A stretch of 64,000 nucleotides of DNA. Origin: Gnetum montanum (Eukaryota; Streptophyta; Gnetopsida; Gnetales; Gnetaceae). The stretch is taken from positions 509,809-573,808 of the forward strand of contig MNCI01015627.1 in the NCBI GenBank assembly GCA_015680685.1, read 5' to 3'. This document shows positions 1 to 12,413 of the stretch, piece by piece. The translations under genes were made by a program, and so were the position numbers. Numbering within the stretch: position 1 is the stretch's first letter; every line of letters starts with the position of its first letter. The notes under the pieces are model-generated. The model made no database searches and had not been told where the DNA came from. It saw only the letters and a program-made list of their open reading frames with translations.

Positions 1-117
1 GATTAACCCTAAGTGTTCCATGGGTGTGTAGGCACTTAGTCTATGGAGTTCGACCGGATCACGCATGCTACGCTCATATTCATATGGTTGAGTGTAGGGG
101 TATCTCGCCACTCATCA
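1..117 (+). repeat. 3' end of an LTR (element Z upstream or solo LTR)
   Basis: The last 117 bases of an LTR that begins outside the window. It closes with CTCATCA at 111-117, the same terminus as the LTRs ending at 3166, 13295, 23536 and 27548. It is most like the end of the solo LTR at 23420-23536, sharing the blocks gagttcgac and tatggttgagtgtag. The expected primer-binding site (TTGGCACC...) does not follow. The next bases run straight into ORF3-like coding sequence, so the element was either deleted between LTR and ORF3 or this is a separate LTR insertion. Confidence 0.75.
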
Positions 118-2006
118 ACAATGATACATTCCACCATGCTCTTATTGCATATTGGTGGAAGATGATGAATGATAAAGCAATCGTGAAGCTATTGGAAGAG
201 GAGTGGCCACCACCACCACCTATTGAAAAGACCACATCAAAATCTCTTGTAACTGCAGATAGAATTAGAAAACTTTGGGAATATTTGCTAGAACAACAAT
301 AGGGTTTAACAAGTGGTGAAGAGCCATCAGTTTACTATTTAGCATTGAGCCATCTCAACGATATCATTAGGACCATTAGTGGGCTAGAGGAAATTACCCT
401 ACTATTCTCTACATGACAAACATAGGCATCCACAAGAATGAATTCTAACACTTGAAAAGTTATGATGTCCATCCATGAAAAAGAGTTTCTTGAAATTATT
501 GGGAATGCCACAACTTTCTTGATGCATCTAGAGGAAGGCAAAGGGACAACTATTTTTGTGATGAAGCACCATTGACAAGAGATAGTAGTAGAAGTGGTGG
601 CTAAGGCCCTAAATGCTCCTATGGTAGTAATACCAAACATTACTACCATGAAAGATGTTCAAGATTCTACAAGAGTATGGAGTAATTAGCTTAGTGCAAC
701 CTAACATGAGGAAATTTTGGACTGACTAGTGGGAATTGGGCAACCACTTCTAGACATATTTAATCTCCTAGTTGAAATTACTGCAACCTAGTTGGAGCTA
801 CTATAGTCTAAGAATAAATTAATCATTGCCAATGCCCAACTACATGTAATTACCATAAAAAAGAATGGTTTCCTGCAAAAGTTATAGAGTTATAGTCCTA
901 TCTCTTCAACCTCATCATTCTCAACTCAAACTTCAACAAAGATGAAGCTTTTGTAGTAGATTTAACAAAGATTCAGAGAGACTGATAATGTAAAGGAGAC
1001 TATGGTATTTAATGCCTTCTCATCAGAAGAATTAGCATTCAAAACCACTAAGAATTTGACTCAAGTTTGCTAAGAGAAATTGGTCCTTACCAAGAAGATC
1101 CATGACCTATGAAATGTTAAGTAGCTAAAGGATCAAATGATTGAATTCATCTAATAATAATAGAAATAGCTAGCCAAGGTGAGCCTTGACTTGAAGAGGT
1201 TGGTAGTGGAAAACTGAAATCTCTTCATGGTGGAAGTTCAAGCACTTTACCAAAAAATGACCATTAAGGTAGCCACCTAGATGAATGAGGCCTTAAAATT
1301 TGAATAAGTAAAAAACCATTATAGGAACCCTAGTTGGGCTCCTTAAGGAAATAAACAAGAAGGAGATTTAGTTGATCAAAGAAAAGATGAATGAGGCCCT
1401 CTAGCAACTCTAGCAGAGAGGTGATTTGTGATAGTGAATTTTTGATGGATTAAACACATATAATAAGCCTAAGAGCCACCTAAAAGAGTTAGATTTAGGA
1501 GATGTCTAAATACATGGAGCTTACCAACCTTTGATATGCAAACTTGGCTATGTTGACTGCAAGAAGGTCAAGGATAGAATTGGAGAAGTAGGTGGCCAGT
1601 TCATACCTCTTATGCAAGACAAAATTTGAGCACCACAAAGAAACTAAACAATAATTGGAGATAGTTAACATGGAGCTTGAATTTCTCAAGAGTTGATTCA
1701 CTAATCAATGATTGATTGTTGTGCGCCTAGCTAGGAGAATGAATAGCTACCATGAGTTATAGAACCTTGTCAAGATGCTTGACATTAAACAAAAACAATT
1801 CATAGTGTGGTTTTTTAATGCTAAGGAACTATTCCCAATAATGTTTTGCCCATGGAGCATTCTTGTACCAACCCACATTAGCAAAGCTGCATGGACTACA
1901 TACGATCCCTGTAGCAAGGAAGAGAAGATGAAAGCATTGTTGGATGCTTTCTAGCTTTCACTAGATGTAGTAATAGTAGTAAGACAACCTTAACCACCTC
2001 CACCAT
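118..2006 (+). pseudogene. ORF3 C-terminal half of element Z (decayed accessory coiled-coil ORF)
   Basis: Broken copy of the accessory ORF that is better seen in element A (17786-20554). Shared landmarks, read across stops and shifts, are YLALSHL near 340, NATTFLMHLEEGKGTTIFVM near 505-570 (A has NATSFQVLIETGKGATFVVM) and KYMELTNL-YANLAML near 1510 (A has EYMELANLRYANLAML). A glutamate/lysine-rich, coiled-coil-like stretch runs between them, and the end near 1950-2006 matches the tail of A's ORF. The N-terminal half and the promoter-like spacer seen in A and B are absent. The biochemical function is not recognised. By position, next to the 3' LTR, it matches the env-like or third ORF of Athila-type elements. 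The reading frame is not functional. Confidence 0.7.
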
Positions 2007-2293
2007 CATGAGTTACAGACTCTATTAAAGGACCTTTAGCACCCCAAGATCCTTCACCTCCTTGAATTATTTAAACTTCACCTTGTCTTTGGCAATTTGA
2101 GGGATCTTGCTATCACTTTTGTAAGGGTGTCCAATTTTTTTGTCATGGATACCAATTTTGTAGTTCCATTTAGTCTGACACATAAAGTTAATTAGTTAGT
2201 CAATTAATAAATTCCACAGCTCCTTAATTTTGTAAGAAGCTTGATCCTAGTTTTGTTTACTTGAGAATGAGTTTTCACGTAGTTGTGGGGGTA
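2007..2293 (+). other. 3' untranslated region and polypurine tract of element Z
   Basis: Noncoding DNA between the end of ORF3 and the 3' LTR. It ends in tgtgggggtac at 2284-2294. This is the counterpart of atgggggta just upstream of element A's 3' LTR, so it is taken as the plus-strand polypurine primer of reverse transcription. Confidence 0.6.
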
Positions 2294-3166
2294 CGATGAG
2301 GCATTGTTGACTAGCTACATTGATGAACATGTGTCGATGCAACCTTGTGGATGTAGCCTTGTTGATGCATGGTCACATGCATCAACATAGAATCAAGTAA
2401 AACTTATATAAATGTGTGTACTTACTACATTTATTCACGTTATATTAGTAGTGTAGTAGAGCTCTTATAGTTTTCTTTCCCTAGAGTTAGAATATTTTTT
2501 GAGTGCCCATAATATGAACTAAAGTAATTAATGGATATTTATTTAAGCATCATGTACTTGAACACATTGATGTGACTAGCAATAAAGATAAGATTCTTAA
2601 TATTCATTGCAACACTTGGAATAGATTAATATTTCTTACTTGCACTTTGTTCTTTATGTACTTTATATTCTTATCTTAAGTAATTAATACATTTAATAAT
2701 GAATACATAAGTACAATTACTTTAAGCATACCATTAGCTTTTGGTAATCCTAGTAGTGGCCATCTGGTATGCCTGGTAATTGTTACTTGGTAACCTAGTA
2801 GTGTTAATACAAGTTTAGGATGTGTATGGTAAGTGGGCTTGGATACTTATGTTAGGATAGTTAGCCTTAGAACCATTAGATAGCTAGGATAGTTAATTAT
2901 CAACCATTTCTATTTCTATCAACACTTGGGATAAATGAATATAAAAAATACAAATATAAATAGATATCATATGCCTTAACTCACACTTAACCATACATAA
3001 GAACCTACGTAAATGAGAGTTAAGAAGATAATGATCATACATTTCCTTCAGTCATCATCTTTTTCTTTAGGCATACTTAGGAGGAAAGCTTGTGAAATTC
3101 AATTGGATTGCTAGTGCACACTTGTGATTTGTATGGTTAGGTGTAGGGACTACTCACTACTCATCA
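2294..3166 (+). repeat. 3' LTR of element Z (873 bp)
   Basis: Starts CGATGAG (a decayed TGATGAG) directly after the purine tract and ends CTCATCA. In order it has clustered GATGCAT palindromes, a TATA box (2405-2413), a GTACTTGaaCACA block, AATAAAG near 2577, and the paired blocks TTGGTAATCC and TTGGTAACC (2735-2800). The same order occurs in the LTRs at 12414, 22805 and 26690, so these are subfamilies of one LTR design. It differs from the LTR ending at 117, so the two may not be a matched pair. No convincing target duplication was found. Confidence 0.7.
2361..2413 (+). promoter_or_regulatory. LTR promoter with inverted repeat and TATA box
   Basis: GTTGATGCAT (2361-2370) and ATGCATCAAC (2377-2386) form a perfect 10-bp inverted repeat with a 6-base loop. 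TATATAAAT follows at 2405-2413. Further GATG copies lie just upstream (2318-2360). Taken as the U3 promoter of this LTR; the palindromes could be protein-binding sites. Confidence 0.6.
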
Positions 3167-3699
3167 TCCATTTTATTGGGACAAGGCTAGGATGATAATG
3201 ATGATAATGAATGGAAGATTTGACAACTCAAGAAATTAAAGAATCCTTCAAAATTCAAGAGATCCTGGAATAATTATTAAAGTATGATTACTATTGAAAA
3301 TACTAATATGAAGCACCTTAGAAACCATCATTTAATCAACAAATTTTACAAAAAAATGAGCTTGACAAATAATGTTCATGAACAACATCCAAACTTTGAT
3401 CATTATAAACTAGATTTACATGTCTTAAAAAACTTAAGGAATTAGGTAAATAATCCAAGATTTGCAAAAAACATACTTTATAAAAATTTCATGAGTAATA
3501 TATTTATATAAATTATTAGGAAACTTGTAGAATGACAAATTTTTTTTGAAGGATTACCTACTAAATTCGGCAACATTGCACATAATTCCAAATAGATTTA
3601 ACAATGTCTTAAATGTGACTCAAACTAGCCATAGTTTAAATCCTATGTATATAGAATTTAATCTTACATTGATTTTTTTAAGTATTTATTTTTGTGGAA
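3167..3699. other. No recognisable gene
   Basis: AT-rich DNA after the LTR. There is no primer site, coding similarity or clear repeat. An A/T-rich stretch near 3540 precedes the LINE remnant. Nothing further can be supported. Confidence 0.4.
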
Positions 3700-5070
3700 T
3701 AATTGTAATATAGGTGCACTCCAAGATATATATTCCAATTAGAATTTTATAACTGATCATTGTCCATTAGAATTAAGCCCCTGACTTGGAGCTTTCAAAT
3801 AAGGATTTTTACCACTAGGCTAATACCTCATTATTTTCTTGAAATAGTGATGTCGCAATCTTTTTTTATAAACTCATTATCTAATATTTTTTGCACATTT
3901 AAGAAAACTTCAATAATTTTTCATGTCTTTTACTGGATTTCTTGGAATAATGATGTAGCAATCTTTTTTTATAGGCTCATTATTTAATATTTTTTGCACA
4001 TGTCCAACCTATTTAAAATACCAATCATGTAATTTATTTGAGAGAAAAATAATTCAAAGCCTTCCTCTAATATTTATATTGTGCAATTTATCTCTTTTTA
4101 TAACATTCAACATTCATCTAAGCATTTCCATTTTTGCCACATTGATTTGTTGTTCATGCTTCTTTTGTATTACCTAATATTCAACACTATATAAGATAGC
4201 AAGCATAAGAATTATGCTATAAAATTTTCCCTTTTGTTTTATTGGGATTATTTTATCATAGAAAATTTCATTGGCTTGTCTCCATTTGGACCATTAGTTC
4301 TCAATATTATTTCTTATATCTTTATCATTTTCATTAATTGCTTGTAGCATTGATTTTTTGTAGCAGTATTGTGTGTAATGAGGGAATTTTTGACCTTAAA
4401 TTATTACTTCTATTTCATCAATTTTTATGTTATTGAAAGTACATTCCATATATTTTACCTTATTTCTACCATTTTAAGCCTTTTGATTATAGATTATGTC
4501 TTCATTTTATACATAATATTTTCTAGAGTTGTATCCAACAATATAATATCATCTAAAAATAACATACACTAAGAGATTTTATTTTATGTTTTCTTTATTA
4601 ATTCATTCATAATAATTGCAAATAAATATGAGCTAAGTGTATACCTTTGATGTAGACCTAATATGATTGGAAAATTAGATATGATTCCATAAGTTATTAT
4701 AATGTTAGTGGTAGCTACTTCATACATGTCTTGAATCACTTTATAATATATTTATTAATGATGTTTTTCCTTCACAAGCTCCACCAAATAATGTCTCTAA
4801 GAATTGTGTCATATGTTTTTACCAACTTAATGAAAATTAGATATAGATTTTTTCTCTATTTGCTAAATTTTTATATTAATTATCGTATCAAGAAAATAAT
4901 CTCTATAGTAGATCTCCTTGGCATAACTCCAAATTGATTTTCTAATACTACTATTCAAGTTTGAGATGCTGCTCTATGATTCTATCTAAGCTTTATAGTA
5001 TGGCTCAATAGTCTGATCCTTCTATAGTTTGCACAATTTTGTACATTTTTTTTAATTTTTGTAAATGGAA
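3700..5070 (-). pseudogene. RTE-like LINE reverse transcriptase remnant
   Basis: Read on the minus strand from about 5070 down to 3700, this shows the second half of a non-LTR reverse transcriptase. Visible pieces, joined across stops and shifts, are an IIWWSL-like block near 4780, VIQDMYEVATTNI near 4735, LGLHQ near 4650, YLFAIIMNELIKK near 4610, and LFLDDIILLD near 4545 where the family has the catalytic A/F-x-D-D motif. A C-terminal VGHVQKILNNEPIKK piece lies near 3990. This order and the WFGHV-type C-terminus fit the plant RTE clade. The endonuclease part is missing, and premature stops and frameshifts make it dead. Confidence 0.7.
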
Positions 5071-7074
5071 ACAACAAGAGCTTTCATTAAGGTAATTTTC
5101 TTAATTTACTACATGTACTAGTGTGAGTGTAGTTTAAATAGTAAGCTTATTACTTTATGTGTTGTAGGCTACTAGCTTAAGTTATGCTTAATTACATTTT
5201 ATTTTATTTAAATTCTATTTATAGTTGTAGGAGTAGTAGAGTATTCTTTGTGAGGATAAGTTGGTAGAGCAAGTGATATCTATGTTGTTGTATGCAAGTA
5301 GATTAACCTCCCATTTCCTCTTATATATCCTACTTCCTTTTTAAATATAGAGTAGTGAAACTAATAGTATTATTCAAATATGATTTAAAAAGGTAAATTA
5401 GTATAATGGTAAAATTGATCTAGTGGTACACCTTTTAAGTTATAAAGAAAAAGTTGTGAGTTAACTTATTTTAAATTAAATTTTAGACATCATGTTTCTT
5501 GCTCCCTCCTTAATTTATAATCCTCTAATATACTTCTCACTCACTTTGTCAAATAATTTTTGAAAAACCCTTTCTTTATTCAAAATATTATTTGCATTTC
5601 TCATGTATATTTATCAAATATTGTTGGAATAGGAATAAAATGTGGTGTTGATGCAATGATTTAATTTTTTGAGTTAAGCTAGTTTTGTTAGTAAATTACC
5701 TTGTTAAGTATGACCTTAGGATCCAATGTGTAATGCTTGAATAAGTAAGTCATAAAAAAATCTTCAAAAAATTCCTAATTGCATGCATAATATATAGAAA
5801 GGAAAAAACCACTAAAAACCTCTCTTATAATGTATAAAACATGAAATACAATCAAGATATAAGAGTAATTGTGCTCATGAATAGACAAGTCAAAGGATGT
5901 ATAGAAATATTTGGCCTTCAAATATGCATACCAAAACCCCACAACACTTAGCAATGGATGAAAGAAATGAGTCCTAACATCCCTTACAATCTTCACCTCA
6001 CTTAATGGATGCAAATTACTATGTCAAAGAGCTTAACAATGCTTAATGGACTCATGCATAATTGCTCTACAACCTTCTCTTACCGCAAGCAATCTATGAA
6101 TTGACCAAAAGACCCTTAATACATCATCATTTTCACTTTATATAGGAATTATCACTTATTCTTAAAGTTTCCATGTAAAAATCACTTTTTAAAAAATATT
6201 AGACCATAAATTGTGAGTGCCTACTATGGATTATATAACCCATAAATAAGGAAGAATGGGGTAGGGGAGGGGATAAATGAGTTTTAAAAACTCAAACTTC
6301 TGAATAAAGTGCATAAGGAACAAACTCACTGATATATGTAATAAAGCTTATCATCATAAAATTTAACTAGAATTAAATCTATGGTTAAGGCTACCATTAT
6401 GGTAGATCCTTAGATGCTACACCTTTTAGGGTGAACAATAAGTCTTTAAGCTTGATATTTCATAGAACTCTTAAGAACCTTACAAGGTTAAGTACAAATG
6501 TTGTGCTCTCACAAGACATGCATACATAACTCCTTAGGGTGAAGAAAAATCAACAAATACTTGGCCATCCAAGTATGAACCCCTTAGGAAAACAATGTGG
6601 ATCTCCTCTTGGAAATAATTTATGCTCCTTAGACCAATGAGAATGACATAATGAAAGAGTTTGTAGAGAGAGAGATTCTCCAAATTAGATCTATACTAAT
6701 CTATCTCATATTAGGGTGATGAAACAAAAATCCCTAGGTTTCTAATCATGCACAATGAAACAATGAATGAGTAGTGGATCTATACAACATGCATTCATCA
6801 TACAATCAAATCCTAGAAGAATAGTGTAGCTATGGTGGTGTTGCTCCCACAACAAAACTTCCAAGCCCTTAGCATATCTTAACTAAGAACCAATCTAATG
6901 CTTGAATCCCAATGAATGCTTTGTGGATTTCCTTGCATGCCTTGAGAAATAAATCTAGTTTTGTTCCTAAATAGGTCTCATACAATGCAATTTTTCTTCT
7001 TTGAACTAGAGCTAAGGAAATAACTAGAAATGACTTTTTTTATTTTTTTCAATGACTATCTTGAACATTCCATT

Positions 7075-7345
7075 CGAGGCTTGGATGTTCAAATTGAGAA
7101 GGCTGAGTCTTCAGTTGAATGTTTGGAGTGTGTTGGGACATCCATCCTATCAATTTCTTTGGCTCTGTTGGGATGTCCATATTGGAGGCTTGAATGTCTA
7201 AGATTTGGACATCTAGTTTTTGGCCTTGGATGTTAAAGGCTAGAACATCTAGAGCTAAATATTGGATGTCTAGGATGGAAGTTAACTAACTTCTAAACTT
7301 GTTCTACTCTTCACTTGGACGTCTACCTTGCATCTAGGATTTCCA
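7075..7345. repeat. Cluster of GGACGTCC-derived palindromic motifs
   Basis: About nine copies of a short motif occur in 270 bp: ttggatgtt, gggacatcc, gggatgtcc, ttggacatc, ttggatgtt, gaacatct, ttggatgtc and ttggacgtc. All are explained by one palindrome, TTGGACGTCCAA, in which the central CpG has decayed to TG or CA. The copy near 7317 still has CG. Spacing is irregular (20-60 bp), so this is a motif cluster and not a tandem satellite. Confidence 0.6.
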
Positions 7346-7896
7346 TTCATCTTGAAATACTTGATCTAGCTTCTTTGATTTCAACTAGCTTTCTTGATCT
7401 CCAAACATTTTTTAGATGCTCATACAAACATTTTTTAGATTATCTCTCTTGATATCCAAGGTTCTATTACTTGATTTGACATGTTCAAAGTCATATAAAG
7501 AATCATGATAAGACAATCAACAACTATGAGTCATACCTTTTTACAGTCTCCTTACAATTGTAATCTCTTGCACATTACACCTTCATGCATTTGGAATAGA
7601 GTAGTAAATCCAAATTTAAAACTTTCTCAATGTGGAAGCAATGCAAGTGGCAACCCCAAACATTAGCGCTAGGTTTTGATGACTTGTGAGCTATAGTACA
7701 TTGCAATTTTTCTAAAAGTCAAAAACCAAAGAGTGTCTCAATTCTTAGTGCAAATTATTATGATTGGTAGCTCTTGGAAATCTCATGGATAAATTACAAA
7801 TAGTTGCAAGTTGCACTATTCTCACAAGTTTCCATCCAAGCCTACATTTCCTTCAAAAACTAAGTTCTAGCTTTGTGTGAGCCACTGTGAGTCACA

Positions 7897-7994
7897 TGTA
7901 CTTACAACTCCAAACTATGACTAACTGTGAGTTACAACTCCAAACTATGACTAACTGTGAGTTACAACTCCAAACTATGACTAACTTTGAGTTA
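7897..7994. repeat. Tandem repeat, 30-bp unit, about 3.2 copies
   Basis: Positions 7921-7950 and 7951-7980 are identical 30-mers beginning ctaactgtgagttac. A partial unit precedes them (7897-7920) and another follows (7981-7994, one difference). The two identical copies in otherwise decayed DNA suggest recent slippage. Confidence 0.9.
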
Positions 7995-9389
7995 TACTTC
8001 CTAGTAGTTGCTAATCCAAGCCATCAAATATATTATTTTGACTTTTGATTAAATCCAAATTTAAGGGATAGACTCTGTAGGTAGAAAAATACATGAGTGG
8101 AATTGGACGTTTTCTACACCATCTCATACATGAAAAAGTGAACTCATGTGAATAAAGGATTGGTTTTAGGCTAGTGGTGATACTTTACTCAACTAATTGG
8201 ATATCATATAACCATATAATATCTTTAGCATTTTGATCCTTCTAATGGATCACGTACTCAAATCTCTTTATGCCTTGAATGCTTGAAGCCTCTTTCTTCT
8301 TGAAAATAATTATCCTCCTCTTTCTTATAGGCTTTGGAATAATACTTATAGCCTTCAACTCCTCCATGCTATCCTTTAGGGACATGGTGCAATAACCATA
8401 AATGGCATTTCAAAATTGAGAAAAAAATGTGATCAATGAACAACAACATCAATAAGAGTTTAAAACCTAAGAAAATTCAATGGAAGATCACAAAATAATA
8501 AAAACTCAAAATGTCTCAAAACAAACAAAATGCAATGGAAACAACACTGAGATGAAGGTATCAACATCATAACATGAATTGAATGAGTAATACTCATGTT
8601 TCAAAATAGTTAATAGGATAAATCTTACAAAAATATTTTTCTCAAAATTAGTGAAAACATAAAATTATAGAAGAAAAATAATGACATAAAAATCATATAA
8701 TAATAAGTATTCAAAGAAGGACCCAAACCCTATGCATAATTCATATAGATTTAAAGAAGTTAAGCAAACTCATCCCACATTGATTATGAATAAACCTATG
8801 AATTGAAACAAACAAAAAATGTGCTAGAATTATTCACAAGGAAGATTGAAGTACAAATCCATAAAAAAACATGAACTTAGCTATGCTCTTTCTTCAATCT
8901 ATGCATACAAACTAGTAAAGCTTCACACATCGTCACAAGCCTTTAATTTGGCAATACTTCTACATCCAAGAAAATGGATGGAAAAGTGCTTGGTTGAATG
9001 GAGTATGAGGTTTTTATTGAAAATATCCCAAAAAATCCATCATAGAAAAACTAAGTAAATTTCTAAAGTTAAAACCATAATAAAAGAAATCTACCACAAA
9101 ATATCATGTAATGTACGTAACCTTTACAACACTAAAAAGTATATCAAAATCATTAGAAAAAGAAAACAATAATTTCATCTGATTATTTATTGAAATGCTC
9201 ATTTAAAATTCAACCATGCCATCACATGTCCATAACATAGCCTTGATGATTATATGCCAAACTTATCCACTAGGTTAGTGCATACTAATTAAGAATGCAT
9301 AAATAATGCATAATATTAAAGTATACATAAATATAAAATATAAATTTGTAAAAACCACTAATTAACAAACATAACCAAAGAATAATACC

Positions 9390-11600
9390 ATGATCAAAGC
9401 AAAAACAAGCAAAATCACATGGGGAAATATACTAACCAAAGCATTTGAAAATGGGGTTTGCTATAGCTATGTTCATATACTTGGTCATATTCTCAATTTG
9501 CAACTACTCCACATTGACGTACTCCTAATTGGTTGCATTGATATCATCCAAGATGGTTTGTTAGTTAGGATATTAGTGTTGTTGGTGGACTAAATTTAGC
9601 TTTGCTTTGGCTATTTGGATCTCATTCTCATTGATCTCCTTATGAAAGCCCACATGACCTTGGTAGTGATTCTTAATTCTTTCATGCTTAGTTACCTCAT
9701 TCTACCATGTTGTAATCTCAATTGTTGATGTGTGCTAGATAACTTTGACTTCCTCCATTTAAAGTTGTTCTTTGTTGTTAATTTATGAATGTGTTCACTA
9801 GCGTGTGTTAATTGCTCTTAAAGGTACTTCAAATGGTCTTCTAATTTGATTTTTCTTTCAATATCATATTTTCAATGGTAAGGCCTTCATTCTTTCAAGC
9901 CAATGTGATGATGTTCTTCTAAAGTGTGTAGACCTTAGAATCAACTTGGAATGCATTCCATGTCACTTTCTTCTCCATTTGCACATGATGTTGCTTAGCC
10001 TTTAACTGATTAATTGCATCATCATGTGATTGACTAAGCTAGTGGATTATAGGGTATAATAATTTGGCATAAAGTTATGCTACTTTGTTTCAAAATTTCT
10101 AGTTTAACAAATTAATCTACTATACCTTAGCCTTAGAAATGGCCAACTTCCCATTGATTGTGATCAATCTAGACTAGATTACATTGACATGTTTAATAAT
10201 GTCAAAACGCTTTATCATTTTTGGCCTAACAACACTTCCTTGTGCTACTTTACACTCATCACAACTTTTCTTCTTTCTCTAGTCTCTACAAAAACGTCAA
10301 TGCCTTGTATTGTAGCAAAGTCCAAGATCCATGTTTTAGGGGTCTTGAATACTTCACTTATGTGATTAGCCACCATCGTTGTAGTAGTTTCTCATTCTTG
10401 ATGTAGCAAGGCTACAACAATTACCTCATCTTGTTGTTCTAGTGAGACAAGAAAGATCTCTATATATTATTTAGCAAGTAATATGATGGATACATCTCAT
10501 ATTACAAGGTTCATCTAGACTATGGTTCTATTTATTTTAGCATGAAACAAGTTTGATAGGTCATCTTTTCATTAGTTCAGTAACTGGGCGATTTTCTATA
10601 GGTGGCTAGTTGTAGGATGATAAACATTTGAGCCACCCACAAGTGGTTGATGACTTATGCTAGGTCTACTTGTACTAGCTACAACACCTATGGTTGTAGT
10701 AGTAGGCATGGTAGTAGCTATGATTGAGCTTGTTATTGTTATTGCTCTTGTGTTTAGTAATCTTGAAAATTCTTTTAAATTTGAAGAGTTAGCTTTAATT
10801 TCATCATTTTCTATCATGATGTTGTTGGAGCTCTCCTCAAGGTATCATTGGCATAGTAGGTGATTCTTTCTCATCTATAAATTTTTTTGCTTAAGCATGA
10901 GCATAGGAGTATCTTTCTATCCCCTTCATTCTTCTTGAGCTTTTTTTTTTAAAAAATTCTAGGAAGACTAGCTTGGGTGGATTAATAGAAAACTTTCTAG
11001 TAAGGGTTATGCATGTCCTAGTAGAGAAATAAGTGATTTTGCTAGGATGTATCATTCGACTAATGTGGTACATCATAATTTTGACATAGACTTTCTTTGC
11101 TTGTGACAAAGAGATATATACTTCATTGTCCACACCATAAGCTCTCTACACCCATTTCTTTTTAATTTGTGCATCAAAGTTAGTGGAGAATTTAGAAACT
11201 TGAGTTCCCATGTTTAAAATTCCTAGGGCCTCTATAATGGTATTGATGTAGTAGGATATTATGATATCTAAATATTGATGATAGAATTCTTTTGGTGATT
11301 ATTCTATAAGATATGGGTTTCTTTTAGGAGCTAATTCTTACTAGTTAAAATGATGGGCTAGAGTGAATATGCTTGTAACCATTTGAAAATATCTTAGGGA
11401 GAAAAATCCAATAATGTTCTAATGTTGAGATCTAACAAGACTACTTTGCATACTTCCTTTATCTATAGATCTTCACCAAGCATGCAATTGTAAGTGTCAT
11501 ATGAATATTTGACCTTGGTTTAGATTTCCTTTTCTATGTACAATTTTTAGTTTCAATTATGGGAAACTACCTCATAGAATAGACTTCAGGCTTTTCTCTT
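9390..11600 (-). pseudogene. ORF3 of element W (decayed accessory coiled-coil ORF)
   Basis: Minus-strand copy of the accessory ORF family. TIIEALGILNMGTQ near 11240 matches AIIEALNLPNIGAQ in element A. A run from 11133 to 10891 (containing VYVKIMMYHISRMIHPSKIT) matches VYFKIASYHLNLMMIPSKIT in element B at 39590. A Ser/Thr-rich linker follows (10817-10596), then a long coiled-coil-like region (10140-9640), then LQIENMTKYMNIAIAN near 9470, matching LQIADMKEYMELANL in A. The last 150 or so residues seen in A are missing. A promoter-like TATA/palindrome block lies upstream at 12149-12232. Many stops; not functional. Function not recognised. Confidence 0.65.
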
Positions 11601-12148
11601 ATATGTTCATTTTCATGGAACTCCTTTTATGATTACTCTTAATCATGTCCACATTCTCATCCATCCCTAGGTCTCTTCTCATGTGGTTGTGATGAACCTT
11701 CAACTTTTAGGACATGTTTGGATATCATTTGCAATCATTGAAAAATCATTTGTTAAACTTATGAAATTTTTTTATAGTAGTTATCCTTAATTAGTGTTTG
11801 CGATTTTGATCCTATTTTGGAGGAATGTTAATTTTTAAGTATTTAGATGATTACATTTAAATGTTTTGGAGGCCTTCAGGTAAATAAATCATCTTAATAT
11901 TAATTAATTTTAGCTATTTTTAATGTTAGTTATCTTAAATGTTTAAAAATTAGGATGTTAGTAAGTTTTTTAAATTATAGCCTAGCTACTTCCATGATGT
12001 AGAGGTTTTAGGAGCTCACAGGTATTTGAACAGGTTGAAATAGAGGTCTAGATCATAAGATATCATGCTTAGAAGTCTTAGAACTCAATAAAACAATAAA
12101 AAATTCTTTTGTTTAGAAGAAAAATGATGAAAAATTTCTTAATAGTTG

Positions 12149-12232
12149 CATCTATATATAGATTTTCTTATGCAACATTAACATTGATGCATCAATGAAG
12201 CAATGTTAACTAAGCCCACTACATTAATGTAG
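12149..12232 (-). promoter_or_regulatory. Promoter-like block upstream of W ORF3
   Basis: On the minus strand this reads palindromes then TATA: CTACATTAATGTAG (12219-12232, perfect 14-bp palindrome), TTGATGCATCAA (12184-12195, perfect 12-bp palindrome), then CTATATATAG (12151-12160). It lies about 550 bp upstream of the recognisable ORF3, the same layout as in elements A and B. Calling it a promoter is inference from this layout. Confidence 0.5.
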
Positions 12233-12413
12233 GTTATTTAGATAATTTTTTAGATTTAATTTTCTAACGATTTGTGTAGGATTTTGAAGCTAAAATTGAT
12301 TCAAAAGAAGAGTTCTAAGATATAGAAGAGGTTCCTAGGATTGAGATGAGAGTCTAGGATATTTGAAGTAAGGTTGAAATGGTGAATTTAATGCATCTAG
12401 AAGCCTTATGATT

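Larger units (their letters stand above)
5071..9389. other. Uncharacterised repeat-derived DNA
   Basis: No coding region could be supported over these 4.3 kb. Two repeat features inside are listed separately. A possible TATA box in minus orientation (CCTATATAAAG, plus 6135-6145) lies left of the GGACGTCC-type motif cluster at 7075-7345. That would fit an LTR read on the minus strand, but I could not find its ends. The stretch 8400-9389 is A-rich and featureless to me. Confidence 0.35.

Noticed and set aside
24-302. 92-codon open frame starting inside the LTR end
   Set aside because: The first 31 codons are LTR sequence. Only the part after 118 is ORF3-like, so the ATG at 24 is not a real start.
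4369-4937. Plus-strand hydrophobic open frames (67-68 codons) as small membrane proteins
   Set aside because: They are the antisense of the RTE-like reverse transcriptase; AT-rich antisense DNA gives Ile/Phe/Leu-rich runs.
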